Assembly (NCBI GenBank): GCA_029262375.1
Contig: JAJCZM010000050.1
Span: forward strand, 62,001-126,000
DNA length: 64,000 bases
Origin: Deltaproteobacteria bacterium
GTDB lineage: Bacteria; Desulfobacterota; Binatia; UBA1149; SPBQ01
Direction of reading: 5' to 3'
In this document: piece after piece, positions 8,734 to 18,115 of the stretch
Numbering within the stretch: position 1 is the stretch's first letter
Layout: the number at the start of each line of letters is the position of its first letter
The notes under the pieces: generated by a model
Told to the model about the DNA's origin: nothing
Database searches by the model: none
Seen by the model: only the letters and a program-made list of their open reading frames with translations
Program-made: the position numbers and the translations under genes

Positions 8734-9903
8734 GTGAGCGGGCTTTTTCGACCTAAGCGAGAGGCGCCGGCCGACCGAAGCGCCGGCGACCGCGTACGCC
8801 ACCGCGAGAAGGTTCGCTCGTCGATCCGCGAGAACATCGCGGACATCATCGCCGAAGAGTCCATCATCGGTCGTTCGGGTGACCGGATGGTCAAAGTACC
8901 TATCCGCGGGATCAAGGAATACCGCTTCGTCTACGGCGACAACCAAGGCCAAGTCGGCGAAGGAGCCGGTGAAGAGACAGAGCGCGGCGACGTGGTCGGG
9001 CAGCAACAGCAACCCGGCAGAGGCCAGCCCGGCGAAGGAGGCGACGAGCCCGGCGTCGATTACTACGAGACCGAAGTCAACGTTGAGGAACTGATCAACA
9101 TCATGTTCGAGGACCTCGAGCTCCCGGACATGGAACGCAAACAGCACGCGGCGATCGAAACGCTGCGGCAGAGTCGTCGAAAAGGCTATCGACACATCGG
9201 CCTTCGCGTCCGGCTCGATCGACGCAAGACCGTCAAAGAGAAATTGCGACGAGAGCGGGTTCGCCACGGCTCGGCGACTGCACGCCCCGACGGACGCATG
9301 CCCTTCCACGAGAAAGACCTGCGCTACAAACATCGCACGACGGAGATCCATCGAGAGTCGAACGCAGTCGTATTCTGCATCATGGATACGTCGGGGTCGA
9401 TGGACACGACCAAGAAGTATCTGTCGCGCAGCTTCTTCTACCTGCTCTATCAGTTCGTCGCGCGACGATACGACAGCGTAGAGGTAGTCTTCGTCGCCCA
9501 CGACATTGAAGCCAAAGAGGTTACCGAAGACGAGTTCTTCTCCAAGGGCGAGGCCGGCGGCACTTTCGTTTCGTCGGGCTATCGTAAAGCGCTCGAGATC
9601 ATCGCCGACCGATACCACCCCGACCTCTGGAACGTGTATGCCTTTCATTGCTCCGACGGCGACAATTTCGGCTCGGACACCCCGAATGCCGTAAAAGCCG
9701 CGCAAGAGTTGTGCGAAGTATCGAACCTATTCGGATACGGAGAGATCAAACCCAGGGGAGCTGGATACTACGGCAGCTCGCTGATCGAAACGTTCCGCAA
9801 GATCGGCGCAGCAAACTTCCAGACCGTCCTCATCGAACGCAAGGAGGACGTCTGGCCCAGCTTCAAGGCGTTCTTGAGCAGAGACCGCGAGGATGCCAAG
9901 TGA
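8734..9903 (+). CDS. yeaH: YeaH/YhbH family protein (DUF444, vWA-like)
   Basis: Protein of 389 residues starting at GTG 8734, nine bases after prkA. A charged N-terminal region is followed by a Gly/Gln/Glu-rich low-complexity stretch (about 70-105). The C-terminal half has a von Willebrand A-like metal site, D-T-S-G-S-M near 218. This is the DUF444 layout. The family is always found with PrkA and SpoVR and is thought to act as an adaptor in the same stress pathway; the biochemical role is not settled. Its stop TGA overlaps the GTG of the next gene (GTGA), so translation is probably coupled. Confidence 0.93.
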   Translation: MSGLFRPKREAPADRSAGDRVRHREKVRSSIRENIADIIAEESIIGRSGDRMVKVPIRGIKEYRFVYGDNQGQVGEGAGEETERGDVVGQQQQPGRGQPGEGGDEPGVDYYETEVNVEELINIMFEDLELPDMERKQHAAIETLRQSRRKGYRHIGLRVRLDRRKTVKEKLRRERVRHGSATARPDGRMPFHEKDLRYKHRTTEIHRESNAVVFCIMDTSGSMDTTKKYLSRSFFYLLYQFVARRYDSVEVVFVAHDIEAKEVTEDEFFSKGEAGGTFVSSGYRKALEIIADRYHPDLWNVYAFHCSDGDNFGSDTPNAVKAAQELCEVSNLFGYGEIKPRGAGYYGSSLIETFRKIGAANFQTVLIERKEDVWPSFKAFLSRDREDAK

Positions 9904-11318
9904 ACGTCGATCTCGATCAACTAAAGCGCTACGACGAGCGCATCACGGAACTGGCGATGGCCTACGGCCTCGACTGTTTCGAGCAAGAGTTCGAGCTCTG
10001 CGACCACAACGAGATGCTCGGCTACATGTCGTACTCGGGCATGCCGTCGCGCTACCCACACTGGTCCTACGGCAAGTCGTTCGAGAAGATGAAGACGCTG
10101 TACGACCATGGTGCGCAGGGTCTGCCCTACGAGATGGTCATCAACTCGAACCCGTCACTGGCCTACTTGATGGCCGACAACTCCGTGTGCCTCAACGTGC
10201 TCACGATCGCGCACGTCTACGGCCACAACGATTTCTTCAAGAATAACTTTACATTCTCGCGTACCCGCCCGGAGTACACCCTCTCGAGCTTCAAGTCGCA
10301 CGCCGAGCGCGTGCGAACGTACGTGGAAGACCCGAGCATCGGTGTGGATCGCGTTGAGTACGTTCTCGATGCGGCGCATGCATTGTCAATGCAGTGCCAG
10401 CGCAATATGGCCGTACGCAAGGTTCCGCAGGACGAGCAGCGTCAGCGCGCGTTCGAGGCCTCACTGCCCACGGACGATCCGAACCGATCAATTCATCAGG
10501 CGCAGGAATATATCGAGCCGGATCTTCGCCGTATTCCGATCGAGCCCGAAGAGAACCTGCTTCTGTTCCTCCGCGACTACAACCCATTCCTCATGGACTG
10601 GGAGAAGGACCTTCTGACGATCGTGCACGAGGAGACGCAGTACTTCATTCCGCAGATCGAAACGAAGATCATGAACGAAGGCTGGGCCAGCTACTGGCAC
10701 TACCAGATCATGACGAATCTCGATCTCCCCCCCGAACTGCGTCTCGAGTTCATGGTCCATCACAATCAGGTGCTGCGCCCGCATTCGGGCGGGCTGAACC
10801 CGTATCATCTCGGATTCACGATGTGGGACCACATCTACAAATCGCACGAAGGCATCGAGCCTGCCGACCATCGCAACGCAACTGCCGGCAAGGACGCCAT
10901 CTTCCAGGCACGAGAGTCGGAACGTGACAGCTCGTTCCTGAGACGTTTCCTCACTGAGGAACTCTGTCAACGACTCGGCCTGTTCGAGTACGGCACCAAT
11001 AGAAACGACTACGTCGTCACAGAGATCGCCGATGACATCGGCTGGCGTCAGATTCGCGAATCACTGGTGACGAGTGTGGGAATGGGTTCCATCCCAGTAA
11101 TCAAAGTCGTCGACGGCGATCACGAGGGGAAACGCAACATGCTCTTGTCGCACAGCTACGACGGGCGCGAACTGGAGATGGGTCAAGCCGAAAAAACGCT
11201 CGGCTACACTTTCCGATTGTGGGGTCGCGCAGTTTCCCTCGACACAAACATCGCGGGCGAAGAAGTCAGGCTGACCTACGACGACGATGGTTTCGCCGCT
11301 GCAGAGCGCGCGGCGTGA
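9900..11318 (+). CDS. spoVR: SpoVR family protein (YcgB)
   Basis: Protein of 472 residues. The GTG at 9900 overlaps the yeaH stop by four bases and gives the usual N-terminus of the family; the frame is open upstream to 9648 inside yeaH but that extension is antisense-like noise. Family segments are visible, including Y-G-K-S-F near 60, H-E-x-T-Q in the middle and G-W-A-S-Y-W-H. SpoVR is needed for spore cortex formation in Bacillus. In non-sporulating bacteria it accompanies PrkA and YeaH in stationary-phase or nitrogen-stress responses. Molecular function is unknown. Confidence 0.94.
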   Translation: MNVDLDQLKRYDERITELAMAYGLDCFEQEFELCDHNEMLGYMSYSGMPSRYPHWSYGKSFEKMKTLYDHGAQGLPYEMVINSNPSLAYLMADNSVCLNVLTIAHVYGHNDFFKNNFTFSRTRPEYTLSSFKSHAERVRTYVEDPSIGVDRVEYVLDAAHALSMQCQRNMAVRKVPQDEQRQRAFEASLPTDDPNRSIHQAQEYIEPDLRRIPIEPEENLLLFLRDYNPFLMDWEKDLLTIVHEETQYFIPQIETKIMNEGWASYWHYQIMTNLDLPPELRLEFMVHHNQVLRPHSGGLNPYHLGFTMWDHIYKSHEGIEPADHRNATAGKDAIFQARESERDSSFLRRFLTEELCQRLGLFEYGTNRNDYVVTEIADDIGWRQIRESLVTSVGMGSIPVIKVVDGDHEGKRNMLLSHSYDGRELEMGQAEKTLGYTFRLWGRAVSLDTNIAGEEVRLTYDDDGFAAAERAA

Positions 11319-11383
11319 TTCGACACCGAACTACCGAACTACGCTAGCGCAAGAACATATCTCTACTGCGCCGGACTTCGCGG

Positions 11384-11863
11384 TCAGCCGACCTTCCGCA
11401 ACAACACCACCGCCCGCGCTTCGACCGCCTGCCTCTCGCCGATGGGACCGATCCCCTCACCTGTTTTCGCTTTGACGGAAACATTCGCGACGTCACAGCC
11501 CAATGCGGCGGCCATTGCCACGCGGATCGCGTCACGATGCGGAGCCAGCTTGGGGGTCTCCAATCCTATGGTCGTGTCGACGTTGACCAGTTCGTAGCCG
11601 GCCTCCGCCACGATGCGGACGGCTTCAGCAAGAAACACCTTCGAATCGGCGCCCGCCCAACGAGGGTCGCCGGGTGGAAAATGCTGACCGATGTCGCCGC
11701 CCCCGACCGCCCCGAGCAACGCGTCGCAGACGGCGTGCGCCAGCGCATCGCCGTCGCTGTGACCCACGGCCTCGATGTCGGCAAGAATGTCGGTGCAACC
11801 GAGCCGCAATGGCCCTCCCGGTCGCAGCCGGTGGATATCGTAGCCTTCTCCGATGCGGTTCAT
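11384..11863 (-). CDS. ispF: 2-C-methyl-D-erythritol 2,4-cyclodiphosphate synthase
   Basis: Protein of 159 residues, normal for IspF, which makes the cyclic diphosphate intermediate of the MEP isoprenoid pathway. The N-terminal metal site Y-D-I-H, the S-D-G-D segment, the glycine-rich G-D-I-G-Q-H-F-P-P near 57-65 and the C-terminal K-T-G-E-G-I-G-P are all present. It stands alone on the minus strand between two plus-strand operons. IspD, its usual partner, is not in this window. Confidence 0.95.
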   Translation of the reverse strand: MNRIGEGYDIHRLRPGGPLRLGCTDILADIEAVGHSDGDALAHAVCDALLGAVGGGDIGQHFPPGDPRWAGADSKVFLAEAVRIVAEAGYELVNVDTTIGLETPKLAPHRDAIRVAMAAALGCDVANVSVKAKTGEGIGPIGERQAVEARAVVLLRKVG

Positions 11864-11939
11864 AGCGCCTCCTGGAGCCTCATGTTAGCATCCCCGCGAT
11901 CGCTTTGCCGGGTCGCGCTAGGCTGGCGACAACACCAAT

Positions 11940-13121
11940 TTGAGCCACAATCCTCACAGGCCTGAGCATGAGATAGGCGCCGACATCGTGCTCGCGAACA
12001 TGGTCGGCGGCGTCGTGGTCTTCGAGCCCGGCGGACGCATTGTCTACGTGAACCCCGCTGCCGAGGCCATGCTCGGACGATCTAAGCGATCTCTGGCTGG
12101 AGCCCAGCGCAGCGACGTTCTCTCTGACTACGACTGGCTCTTGGAACTACTCATCCGGGTCGACGGCGGCGGCGAGAGCAGCGTGCGCGACGAGGGACGC
12201 GTAGGACGCTCCGACGGCATCGACGTGGTCGCCGTGGTTTCTGCACTGCGCGACGCCAACGGAGACCGGCACGGTTCACTACTGGCGCTCCATGACCTCT
12301 CTACGCGGCACCGCCTGGAGCGGGACGAGCTGGCACATGCCCGGGTAGAGGAACTCGACCGCATGATCGCCACGGTAGCCCATGAGCTCAACAATCCGCT
12401 GTCCGGAATTCGTGGCGCAGCTCAACTGCTTGCACGAAAACTGACGAAGGAACCTACGGGCAAGCCAAATTCGCCAAACGCGGCAAGCTCGCCAAGCCCG
12501 CAAGAAGAACGGGACGAGAAAGAGCAACTCACCGAGTACGCCAACCTCATCGTACGTCAATCCGACCGGATGACGGAACTGATACAGGCGCTACTGGGGC
12601 TGAGCGCAGTCGGCCCGCAGATGGAGCCGATCAACATTCACCGAGCGCTCAATGAGGTGCTGCTGCTCGAGCAGACCCGCGCAAAACAAATGCATGTGCG
12701 CCTCGTGGCCTCGTTCGATCCCAGCCTACCCGACATCGAGGGCAACAGCGCCCAGCTACAGCAGCTTTTTCTCAACATCGTCAAGAACGCGATCACGGCC
12801 TGTGCTGCTACCGACGGCCTGGTCGAGGTTGCCACCCGTATGGAGACCAGTTTCTACGTGGCGACCGAATCACGTAGACATCGTTACATAACTGTCGAGG
12901 TCCGCGATAACGGTCCGGGGCTCGACGACGAGACCTTGGAGCAAATGTTCACGCCCTTCTTCACTCGCAGCGGAGACGGGCACGGCCTAGGATTGGCAAT
13001 CGCAAGAAACATCACCATGGCGCACCGGGGACAGATCAGCGCCGAAAACGTCGAAGGAGGCGGCGCCTGCTTTCGGGTACTACTGCCCGTTGCAGAAGCG
13101 CAGAACGACGAAAGCACATGA
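11940..13121 (+). CDS. NtrB-like PAS sensor histidine kinase
   Basis: Protein of 393 residues without membrane segments, so probably cytoplasmic. An N-terminal PAS domain (about 15-125) is followed by the dimerisation/phosphoacceptor helix with His148 in V-A-H-E-L-N-N-P-L-S-G-I-R. The HATPase has the N box (N-I-V-K-N-A), G1 (D-N-G-P-G-L) and G2 (G-H-G-L-G-L-A) motifs. The H-box text is NtrB/GlnL type. A Pro/Ser/Asn/Glu-rich stretch at about 168-196 widens the turn between the two helices. The start is uncertain: TTG 11940 is used, while GTG or ATG near 11988-12000 would also keep most of the PAS domain. The stop overlaps the regulator start by four bases. Confidence 0.88.
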   Translation: MSHNPHRPEHEIGADIVLANMVGGVVVFEPGGRIVYVNPAAEAMLGRSKRSLAGAQRSDVLSDYDWLLELLIRVDGGGESSVRDEGRVGRSDGIDVVAVVSALRDANGDRHGSLLALHDLSTRHRLERDELAHARVEELDRMIATVAHELNNPLSGIRGAAQLLARKLTKEPTGKPNSPNAASSPSPQEERDEKEQLTEYANLIVRQSDRMTELIQALLGLSAVGPQMEPINIHRALNEVLLLEQTRAKQMHVRLVASFDPSLPDIEGNSAQLQQLFLNIVKNAITACAATDGLVEVATRMETSFYVATESRRHRYITVEVRDNGPGLDDETLEQMFTPFFTRSGDGHGLGLAIARNITMAHRGQISAENVEGGGACFRVLLPVAEAQNDEST

Positions 13122-14572
13122 CTCAACCCGGAACCGGAAATATTCTCATACTCGATGACGAACCCGACGTCCGCACGATCATGCGTGCGGCGCTGTCGGA
13201 GGACGGCCACAACTGCACGGAGTGCGGCAACGCCGAAGAAGGATTCGAGCTACTCAACGACAACGACTTCGACCTGGCACTGGTCGATATCAATCTGCCC
13301 GGCGAGAGCGGTCTCGATCTTCTAAGCCGATATATCGACGGCGAAGGCGAAACCGCCATCGTCATCATCACGGGTCGAGCCACCGTCGGCAACGCCATTG
13401 AGGCGACCAAGCGCGGCGCCTACGATTACATAACCAAGCCGTTCGACCTCGATGCAATTCGGGTGCTCGCGCAACAAGTACTCGAGCGTCGGGCCATGCA
13501 GCGCAAGCTCGGTCGCCTGCAAGAACAGACTCGCTCAGAGTTCAAGCCGGGCGAGGAAATCGTCGGACAGTCGCCGGCGATGCAAGACATCTACAAGGCG
13601 ATTGGGCGAGTCGCGGCGAGCAAGGCCAACGCACTGATCCAAGGCGAAAGCGGCGTCGGCAAAGAACTGATTGCGCACGCGCTGCACGCGTACTCGGATC
13701 GCTGGCAGGGGCCGTTCGTCGCGGTCAACTGCAGCGCGATACCGGCCGACTTGCTCGAGAGTGAGATGTTCGGGCACGAGCGCGGCGCATTCACGGGTGC
13801 GACCGATCGTAGGATCGGTAAGTTCGAACAAGCCGCCGGCGGAACGCTTCTGCTCGACGAGATCTCCGACATGCCGCTTCCGCTCCAAGCGAAGCTGCTA
13901 CGGGTGCTGCAGGAGCGAGAATTCTCGCGTGTGGGCGGCCACGAGCTACTTCCGGCGGAGTGCCGCATCATCGCGGCTACGAATCGTGAATTGGGCGGTG
14001 CTGCCAAGGCCGGACTGTTCCGCGAGGACCTGTACTTCCGCCTCAAAGTAGTGGAGATCAACGTCCCACCGCTGCGCAACAGACGCGAAGACATCAAGTT
14101 GCTGGTCGACTACTTCGTCGATCGCATCAATCGCAATCACAAGTTCCAGGTCAGCGGTGTCGCTCCGGATGCCCTGAGCGTACTCGCGTCGCACGACTGG
14201 CCCGGCAACGTGCGCGAACTCGAGAACGTCCTGATCCGAGCTGCCGCCCTGGGACCGAACCGGGTACTCACGGCCAGTGACATCCCGCTAGGCAAGGAAC
14301 ATGGGCGAGCGGCATTCGATACGACGAGCACCCTCGAAGAGATCATCGCCGTAAAAGTGCGTGAGCATCTGGCTGGTTTCGGAGAGGCAAACCCTCGCGA
14401 CCTATACGCCACGATCGTAGAGATGGTCGAGCGCCCGCTGATCGAAGCGGTTCTCGAACGCACGGCCGGCAATCAGCTCAGGGCCGCCGAGATTCTCGGA
14501 ATCAATCGCAACACGCTGCGCAAGAAGATCACGGAACTGGAGATCGACCTGCGCGGTAAGGCACGAGCCTGA
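13118..14572 (+). CDS. NtrC-family sigma-54-dependent response regulator
   Basis: Protein of 484 residues with three domains. The receiver has phospho-acceptor Asp57 and Lys107. The AAA+ sigma-54 activation domain has Walker A G-E-S-G-V-G-K-E at 176-183 and the sigma-54 contact loop G-A-F-T-G-A at 223-228. A Fis-type helix-turn-helix lies at the end (L-R-A-A-E-I-L-G-I-N-R-N-T-L-R-K-K). It forms a co-translated pair with the kinase. Targets would be sigma-54 promoters. Whether it is the nitrogen regulator NtrC or a paralogue cannot be decided; no glnA or glnB is nearby. Confidence 0.93.
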   Translation: MTQPGTGNILILDDEPDVRTIMRAALSEDGHNCTECGNAEEGFELLNDNDFDLALVDINLPGESGLDLLSRYIDGEGETAIVIITGRATVGNAIEATKRGAYDYITKPFDLDAIRVLAQQVLERRAMQRKLGRLQEQTRSEFKPGEEIVGQSPAMQDIYKAIGRVAASKANALIQGESGVGKELIAHALHAYSDRWQGPFVAVNCSAIPADLLESEMFGHERGAFTGATDRRIGKFEQAAGGTLLLDEISDMPLPLQAKLLRVLQEREFSRVGGHELLPAECRIIAATNRELGGAAKAGLFREDLYFRLKVVEINVPPLRNRREDIKLLVDYFVDRINRNHKFQVSGVAPDALSVLASHDWPGNVRELENVLIRAAALGPNRVLTASDIPLGKEHGRAAFDTTSTLEEIIAVKVREHLAGFGEANPRDLYATIVEMVERPLIEAVLERTAGNQLRAAEILGINRNTLRKKITELEIDLRGKARA

Positions 14573-14591
14573 GGCTGGTAGGAACGCAACG

Positions 14592-15251
14592 ATGACGGTC
14601 GCCCTGCCGGCGCTCTACCCGATCGTCAACATTTCCTCTGCTCACGCAGACGAAACCCGGCGCAAGCACGCGCTCGCAATGGAGCTGGCCGGGGCCGGCG
14701 CGACACTCGTGCAGCTGCGCGCCAAAAATCTTGCCGCAGGAGCGTTCGCCGATCTCGCTGGGTCGCTAGTCCGCGCTCTGCGCGACTACGACTGTCGACT
14801 CATCGTGAACGACAGAGCCGACATTGCCACGGCAGTTGCTGCCGCCGGCGTGCATCTCGGCGATGCCGACTTGCCACCGGGCGCGGCTCGTCGGGTGATT
14901 GGCGCATCCGCGCTGCTCGGCTTCTCGACACACTCGCCGGCTGAGGCAGCGGCTACCGACCCGTCAACGACGGACTACATCGGCTTCGGCCCTGTCTACG
15001 AGAGTCCGACGAAGGCCGGCGTGCGCGAGGCGCGCGGTATCGCAGCACTGCGCGCCGCATGTGAACGCTCACCGGTTCCGGTCGTAGCAATCGGCGGTGT
15101 GGTGTCAGCAACTGCGGCTGACGTCTTCGACGCAGGGGCGCAGTCGTGTGCGGTGATCAGCGAAATCGAGCAGGCGCAAGACAAGGCGGCTCTCGCCTCT
15201 CTGTTCGAACGCTATGAACGGCGTCGACGTTCCGCGGCCGAAAGGCGCTAG
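14592..15251 (+). CDS. thiE: Thiamine-phosphate synthase
   Basis: TIM-barrel protein of 219 residues that joins HMP-pyrophosphate and thiazole phosphate to form thiamine phosphate. The signature Q-L-R-A-K, N-D-R-A-D, G-V-H-L-G, the diphosphate segment near Y-I-G-F-G-P-V and the C-terminal A-I-G-G-V are present. It follows the response regulator by 19 bases and may be read through with it; no TPP riboswitch is seen. Its stop shares a CTAG with the stop of convergent dnaB. A short Arg-rich tail is unremarkable. Confidence 0.94.
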   Translation: MTVALPALYPIVNISSAHADETRRKHALAMELAGAGATLVQLRAKNLAAGAFADLAGSLVRALRDYDCRLIVNDRADIATAVAAAGVHLGDADLPPGAARRVIGASALLGFSTHSPAEAAATDPSTTDYIGFGPVYESPTKAGVREARGIAALRAACERSPVPVVAIGGVVSATAADVFDAGAQSCAVISEIEQAQDKAALASLFERYERRRRSAAERR

Positions 15252-17974
15252 AGCGGGATGTCGTCGCGCGAGCCTTGGCCGCCGCCGGGCTCGCCCAGAT
15301 CCCCGTTCTCTCCGTAGCCCCCAGAGCCACCATCATCGGGGCCACCGCCCGTACCACCCTGCGGGCCGTAGTAGTCAGAGTCGGGGTCTTCGCGCGACGT
15401 AAGGTTTTGGAAGCGTGCGTACTCTCGATCGAAGCGCAGCTTGATCGTTCCCGTAGGACCGTTGCGCTGCTTCCCGACAACGATCTCCGCGATCCCTTGG
15501 AGTGGGCTATCGTGATTGTAGAACTCATCGCGATAGATGAAGGCGATGACGTCGGCATCCTGCTCGATGGCGCCCGAATTGTGGCTGACGATACCATCGG
15601 CCAACCAAGACTCGGGGCCCGGTACCGTCAGGTCGTAGACGTCTTCGGTACCGTCGGGCACCACCGCAACGATACGATCCCAATAGAGATCGCTTGCGCA
15701 CCATGAACGCATCACGTTGTCGTCGAGCCGATCGGCCACCTGCCGGACGGTGCTGCGCGATGCTCCGTGGAGCGTCCGCCGGCCACGGCCGGTGCCGCGC
15801 ACGCGTTCGGCCATTCCTTCGGTCAGTCCGTGCGCACGCAATTTCTCTTCGCCGGCAGCAAGCAATGCCGCCGGTACGGCTTCGAGTTCCTCGGTGGCCG
15901 CATGAACGGCCGCGACCTGGCGAGCATGCGCCAGCGCGCGGCGCTGAGACGCGACCGCACCTACGCTTTGGGCGTACTGTTCGATCGCACGACCGCCGTG
16001 TACGAGCACGTGGTGCTCGAAGCTACCGTCGGCCAAGCCGACCCTACGCATGTGGGCAACGATGCCCAGTCGCAGCAGTGCTGCGGAAAGTGCTTCTGCG
16101 GTCTCTCGCATCGGCACGATGAATCGCACCGCCGAGCGAGTGCCCGCAGCACCTTCCGAGACTCTAATTCCACCGCTAACCGCGCAGAAGTGGCGAACGA
16201 AGCGAGCGACATCCGCGGTCTTCAGACGGAACAAACGCTCCGGAATACCAATGTGTCCGTCTTCGGAACGAGTGATCCCAAGGTCGTCGAACCAGGACGA
16301 CAATACTTCCGACCGCACGGTACATAGTTCCGAGCCGCTCTTGCCGGGAGCGTTGCGCACGCGGCCGTCAAGTTCGCTTCGGGCGAAGGCCGCAACGTCC
16401 GCGGCTTCTTCAGCAGATCGCAACGCGAAGCGAATCTCCAAAGCGCCGGTTTTCGAAACCGCGTGCACCCTGCCCGCCCCCGACAGCCGCGCTAGGAACT
16501 TCAGTGCGTCCGGCGACCAGCTTCGCGCGTTCTCGGGTTCCGGCAGGCGACGGCCAAGCGCAAGGTAGCCGCCCGGCCGAAGATCGCGCACGCGCTGCCA
16601 ACCGGTCGCGCCCAGCAGACGATGATCGCGCGTGGCGCGGATCGTTCGACCGCTGGCGAGTTCGATTCGTTGCACGGCGCGCTTGCCGACCTTCCAAACT
16701 TTGTCGCTGTCCGCGCAAACCAGGGAGCCATCGGGAGTCACCGAAATCACTCGCGGCTTCTTGCCCACCAGGTCCCGGATCATCACACGACGGCCGTCGC
16801 CGAGAACGACAGGCGTGTCGCCCGGTACGCATTCGCGTAGATCCGACAGCATCGGCTTCTTGTCGGCGCGCGCTTCTACCGCGCGATTGAGCTGCGAGAG
16901 CGCAATGACCGGTACGTGTAGCTCTTTCGCGAGCGCCTTGAGAGATCGCGAGATGTTCGAGATTTCTTGCTCACGGTTGTCTTCACCGTGGCCGCGCATG
17001 AGCTGCAGGTAGTCCACGATGATCAGGCCCAGATTCGCCTCGGGATCGCGCTTGAGTCGTCTCGCACGAGCGCGAAGCTCGATGACGGAGAGCGCCGGGG
17101 TATCGTCGATATAGATCGGTGCCGTGCCGAGCCGCCCTGCCGTGAGAGCCAGGTTCTTGAAGTCGCGGTCGCGCAGGTTTCCGGTTCGCACGCGCGACAG
17201 ATCCAGCCGTGCCTGCGAACAGAGCATGCGCATCACAAGTTGGTCGCTCGACATTTCCAACGAGAACACGGCCACGCCGAAGCCGAAATCGAGCGCGGCA
17301 TTCTCGGCGATGTTCAAACAAAAAGCCGTCTTTCCCATACTGGGGCGGCCGGCAACGATGATCAGATCCGACGGTTGGAAGCCCGCCGTCAACTTGTCGA
17401 GATCGTCAAACCCGGTTGCCACTCCCGTGACGGACGAATGATTCTTGATCAGAGTCTCGATCCGCGCGACCGAATCGACTACCAGCGCATCGATCTTGCG
17501 CGGTCCCGAACGAACCGAGTCTTCAGAGATCTCGTAGATTGCTCTCTCTGCATCGTCGACGAAGGCGCGGGTTTCGATCCCTCCGCTGTACGCTTTCTCA
17601 ACGATCTCGGTGGACACGCGGATCATGCGTCGCACCGTAGCCTTCTCGGATACGATGCGAGCGTACTGCTCAATATTCGCCGCCGTCGGCACCTTCTCGG
17701 TCAGCTCGATGATGTACGCGAGCCCGCCAACCTTCGGCAGTTCGTCGCGTTGCTTGAGCCGGTCGGCGAGCGTAACCGCATCCATCGGGAGGCCTTCTTC
17801 GGAGAGCGAGCGCATGGCACCGAAGATGCGCCCGTTACGCTCGACGTAGAAGTCATCGGGCGTAATAACGTCGGCGACCTTATCGAAGGCTTCGTTGTCG
17901 AGAAGAATGCCGCCGACGATGGACTCTTCAGCTTCGAGGCTGTGAGGGGGGATCCTGCTAAAACCGCTGCTCAT
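15248..17974 (-). CDS. dnaB: Replicative DNA helicase DnaB containing an intein
   Basis: Precursor of 908 residues; removal of the 418-residue intein leaves 490, normal for DnaB. The N-terminal DnaB domain with H-S-L-E-A-E is followed by the RecA-like motor with Walker A G-R-P-S-M-G-K-T (about 209-216) and Walker B I-I-V-D-Y-L-Q. The C-terminal motif G-A-I-E-Q-D-A-D comes after the intein. A Gly/Asp-rich tail ends the protein. The hexamer unwinds DNA at the replication fork. ATG 17974 is chosen because it gives the family N-terminus just before I-P-P-H-S-L-E-A-E; the frame is open to 18043. Confidence 0.96.
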   Translation of the reverse strand: MSSGFSRIPPHSLEAEESIVGGILLDNEAFDKVADVITPDDFYVERNGRIFGAMRSLSEEGLPMDAVTLADRLKQRDELPKVGGLAYIIELTEKVPTAANIEQYARIVSEKATVRRMIRVSTEIVEKAYSGGIETRAFVDDAERAIYEISEDSVRSGPRKIDALVVDSVARIETLIKNHSSVTGVATGFDDLDKLTAGFQPSDLIIVAGRPSMGKTAFCLNIAENAALDFGFGVAVFSLEMSSDQLVMRMLCSQARLDLSRVRTGNLRDRDFKNLALTAGRLGTAPIYIDDTPALSVIELRARARRLKRDPEANLGLIIVDYLQLMRGHGEDNREQEISNISRSLKALAKELHVPVIALSQLNRAVEARADKKPMLSDLRECVPGDTPVVLGDGRRVMIRDLVGKKPRVISVTPDGSLVCADSDKVWKVGKRAVQRIELASGRTIRATRDHRLLGATGWQRVRDLRPGGYLALGRRLPEPENARSWSPDALKFLARLSGAGRVHAVSKTGALEIRFALRSAEEAADVAAFARSELDGRVRNAPGKSGSELCTVRSEVLSSWFDDLGITRSEDGHIGIPERLFRLKTADVARFVRHFCAVSGGIRVSEGAAGTRSAVRFIVPMRETAEALSAALLRLGIVAHMRRVGLADGSFEHHVLVHGGRAIEQYAQSVGAVASQRRALAHARQVAAVHAATEELEAVPAALLAAGEEKLRAHGLTEGMAERVRGTGRGRRTLHGASRSTVRQVADRLDDNVMRSWCASDLYWDRIVAVVPDGTEDVYDLTVPGPESWLADGIVSHNSGAIEQDADVIAFIYRDEFYNHDSPLQGIAEIVVGKQRNGPTGTIKLRFDREYARFQNLTSREDPDSDYYGPQGGTGGGPDDGGSGGYGENGDLGEPGGGQGSRDDIPL
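15578..16831 (-). mobile_element. Intein within DnaB (S-D-L-R-E / S-G-A-I-E-Q-D site), degenerate homing endonuclease
   Basis: Residues 382-799 of the precursor interrupt the conserved S-D-L-R-E-S-G-A-I-E-Q-D-A-D segment. Splicing landmarks are intact: Cys first residue (block A C-V-P-G-D-T), T-x-x-H in block B (T-R-D-H), block F/G ending V-S-H-N, and Ser as first residue after the intein. The middle part aligns in position with a LAGLIDADG nuclease. Its two helices read F-L-A-R-L-S-G-A-G and F-V-R-H-F-C-A-V-S-G-G, so both catalytic acidic residues are gone. Splicing is expected to work, because dnaB is essential and has no other copy here; homing probably not. The same DnaB site is used by inteins in other bacteria. 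Confidence 0.94.
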
Positions 17975-18115
17975 GGGTGGGTAGCGGAACCGCGGTGGGC
18001 ACTCGCATAGGTCCACGTTCCGGCTGCACGAGGCCAAAATCAAACCGGACCGAGAGACTATGTGCGTACGAGGTGCGTAAGCCGCCCTGACGACGGCCGT
18101 AGAGTCGTGAATACG

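Noticed and set aside
14573..14591. TPP riboswitch before thiE
   Set aside because: Only 19 bases separate thiE from the regulator gene; no room for the element.
15248..17974. Replication origin near dnaB
   Set aside because: No cluster of DnaA boxes and no dnaA, dnaN or gyrB nearby.
16967..18010. Open frame of 347 codons opposite dnaB
   Set aside because: Antisense to the conserved helicase core; no recognisable domain.
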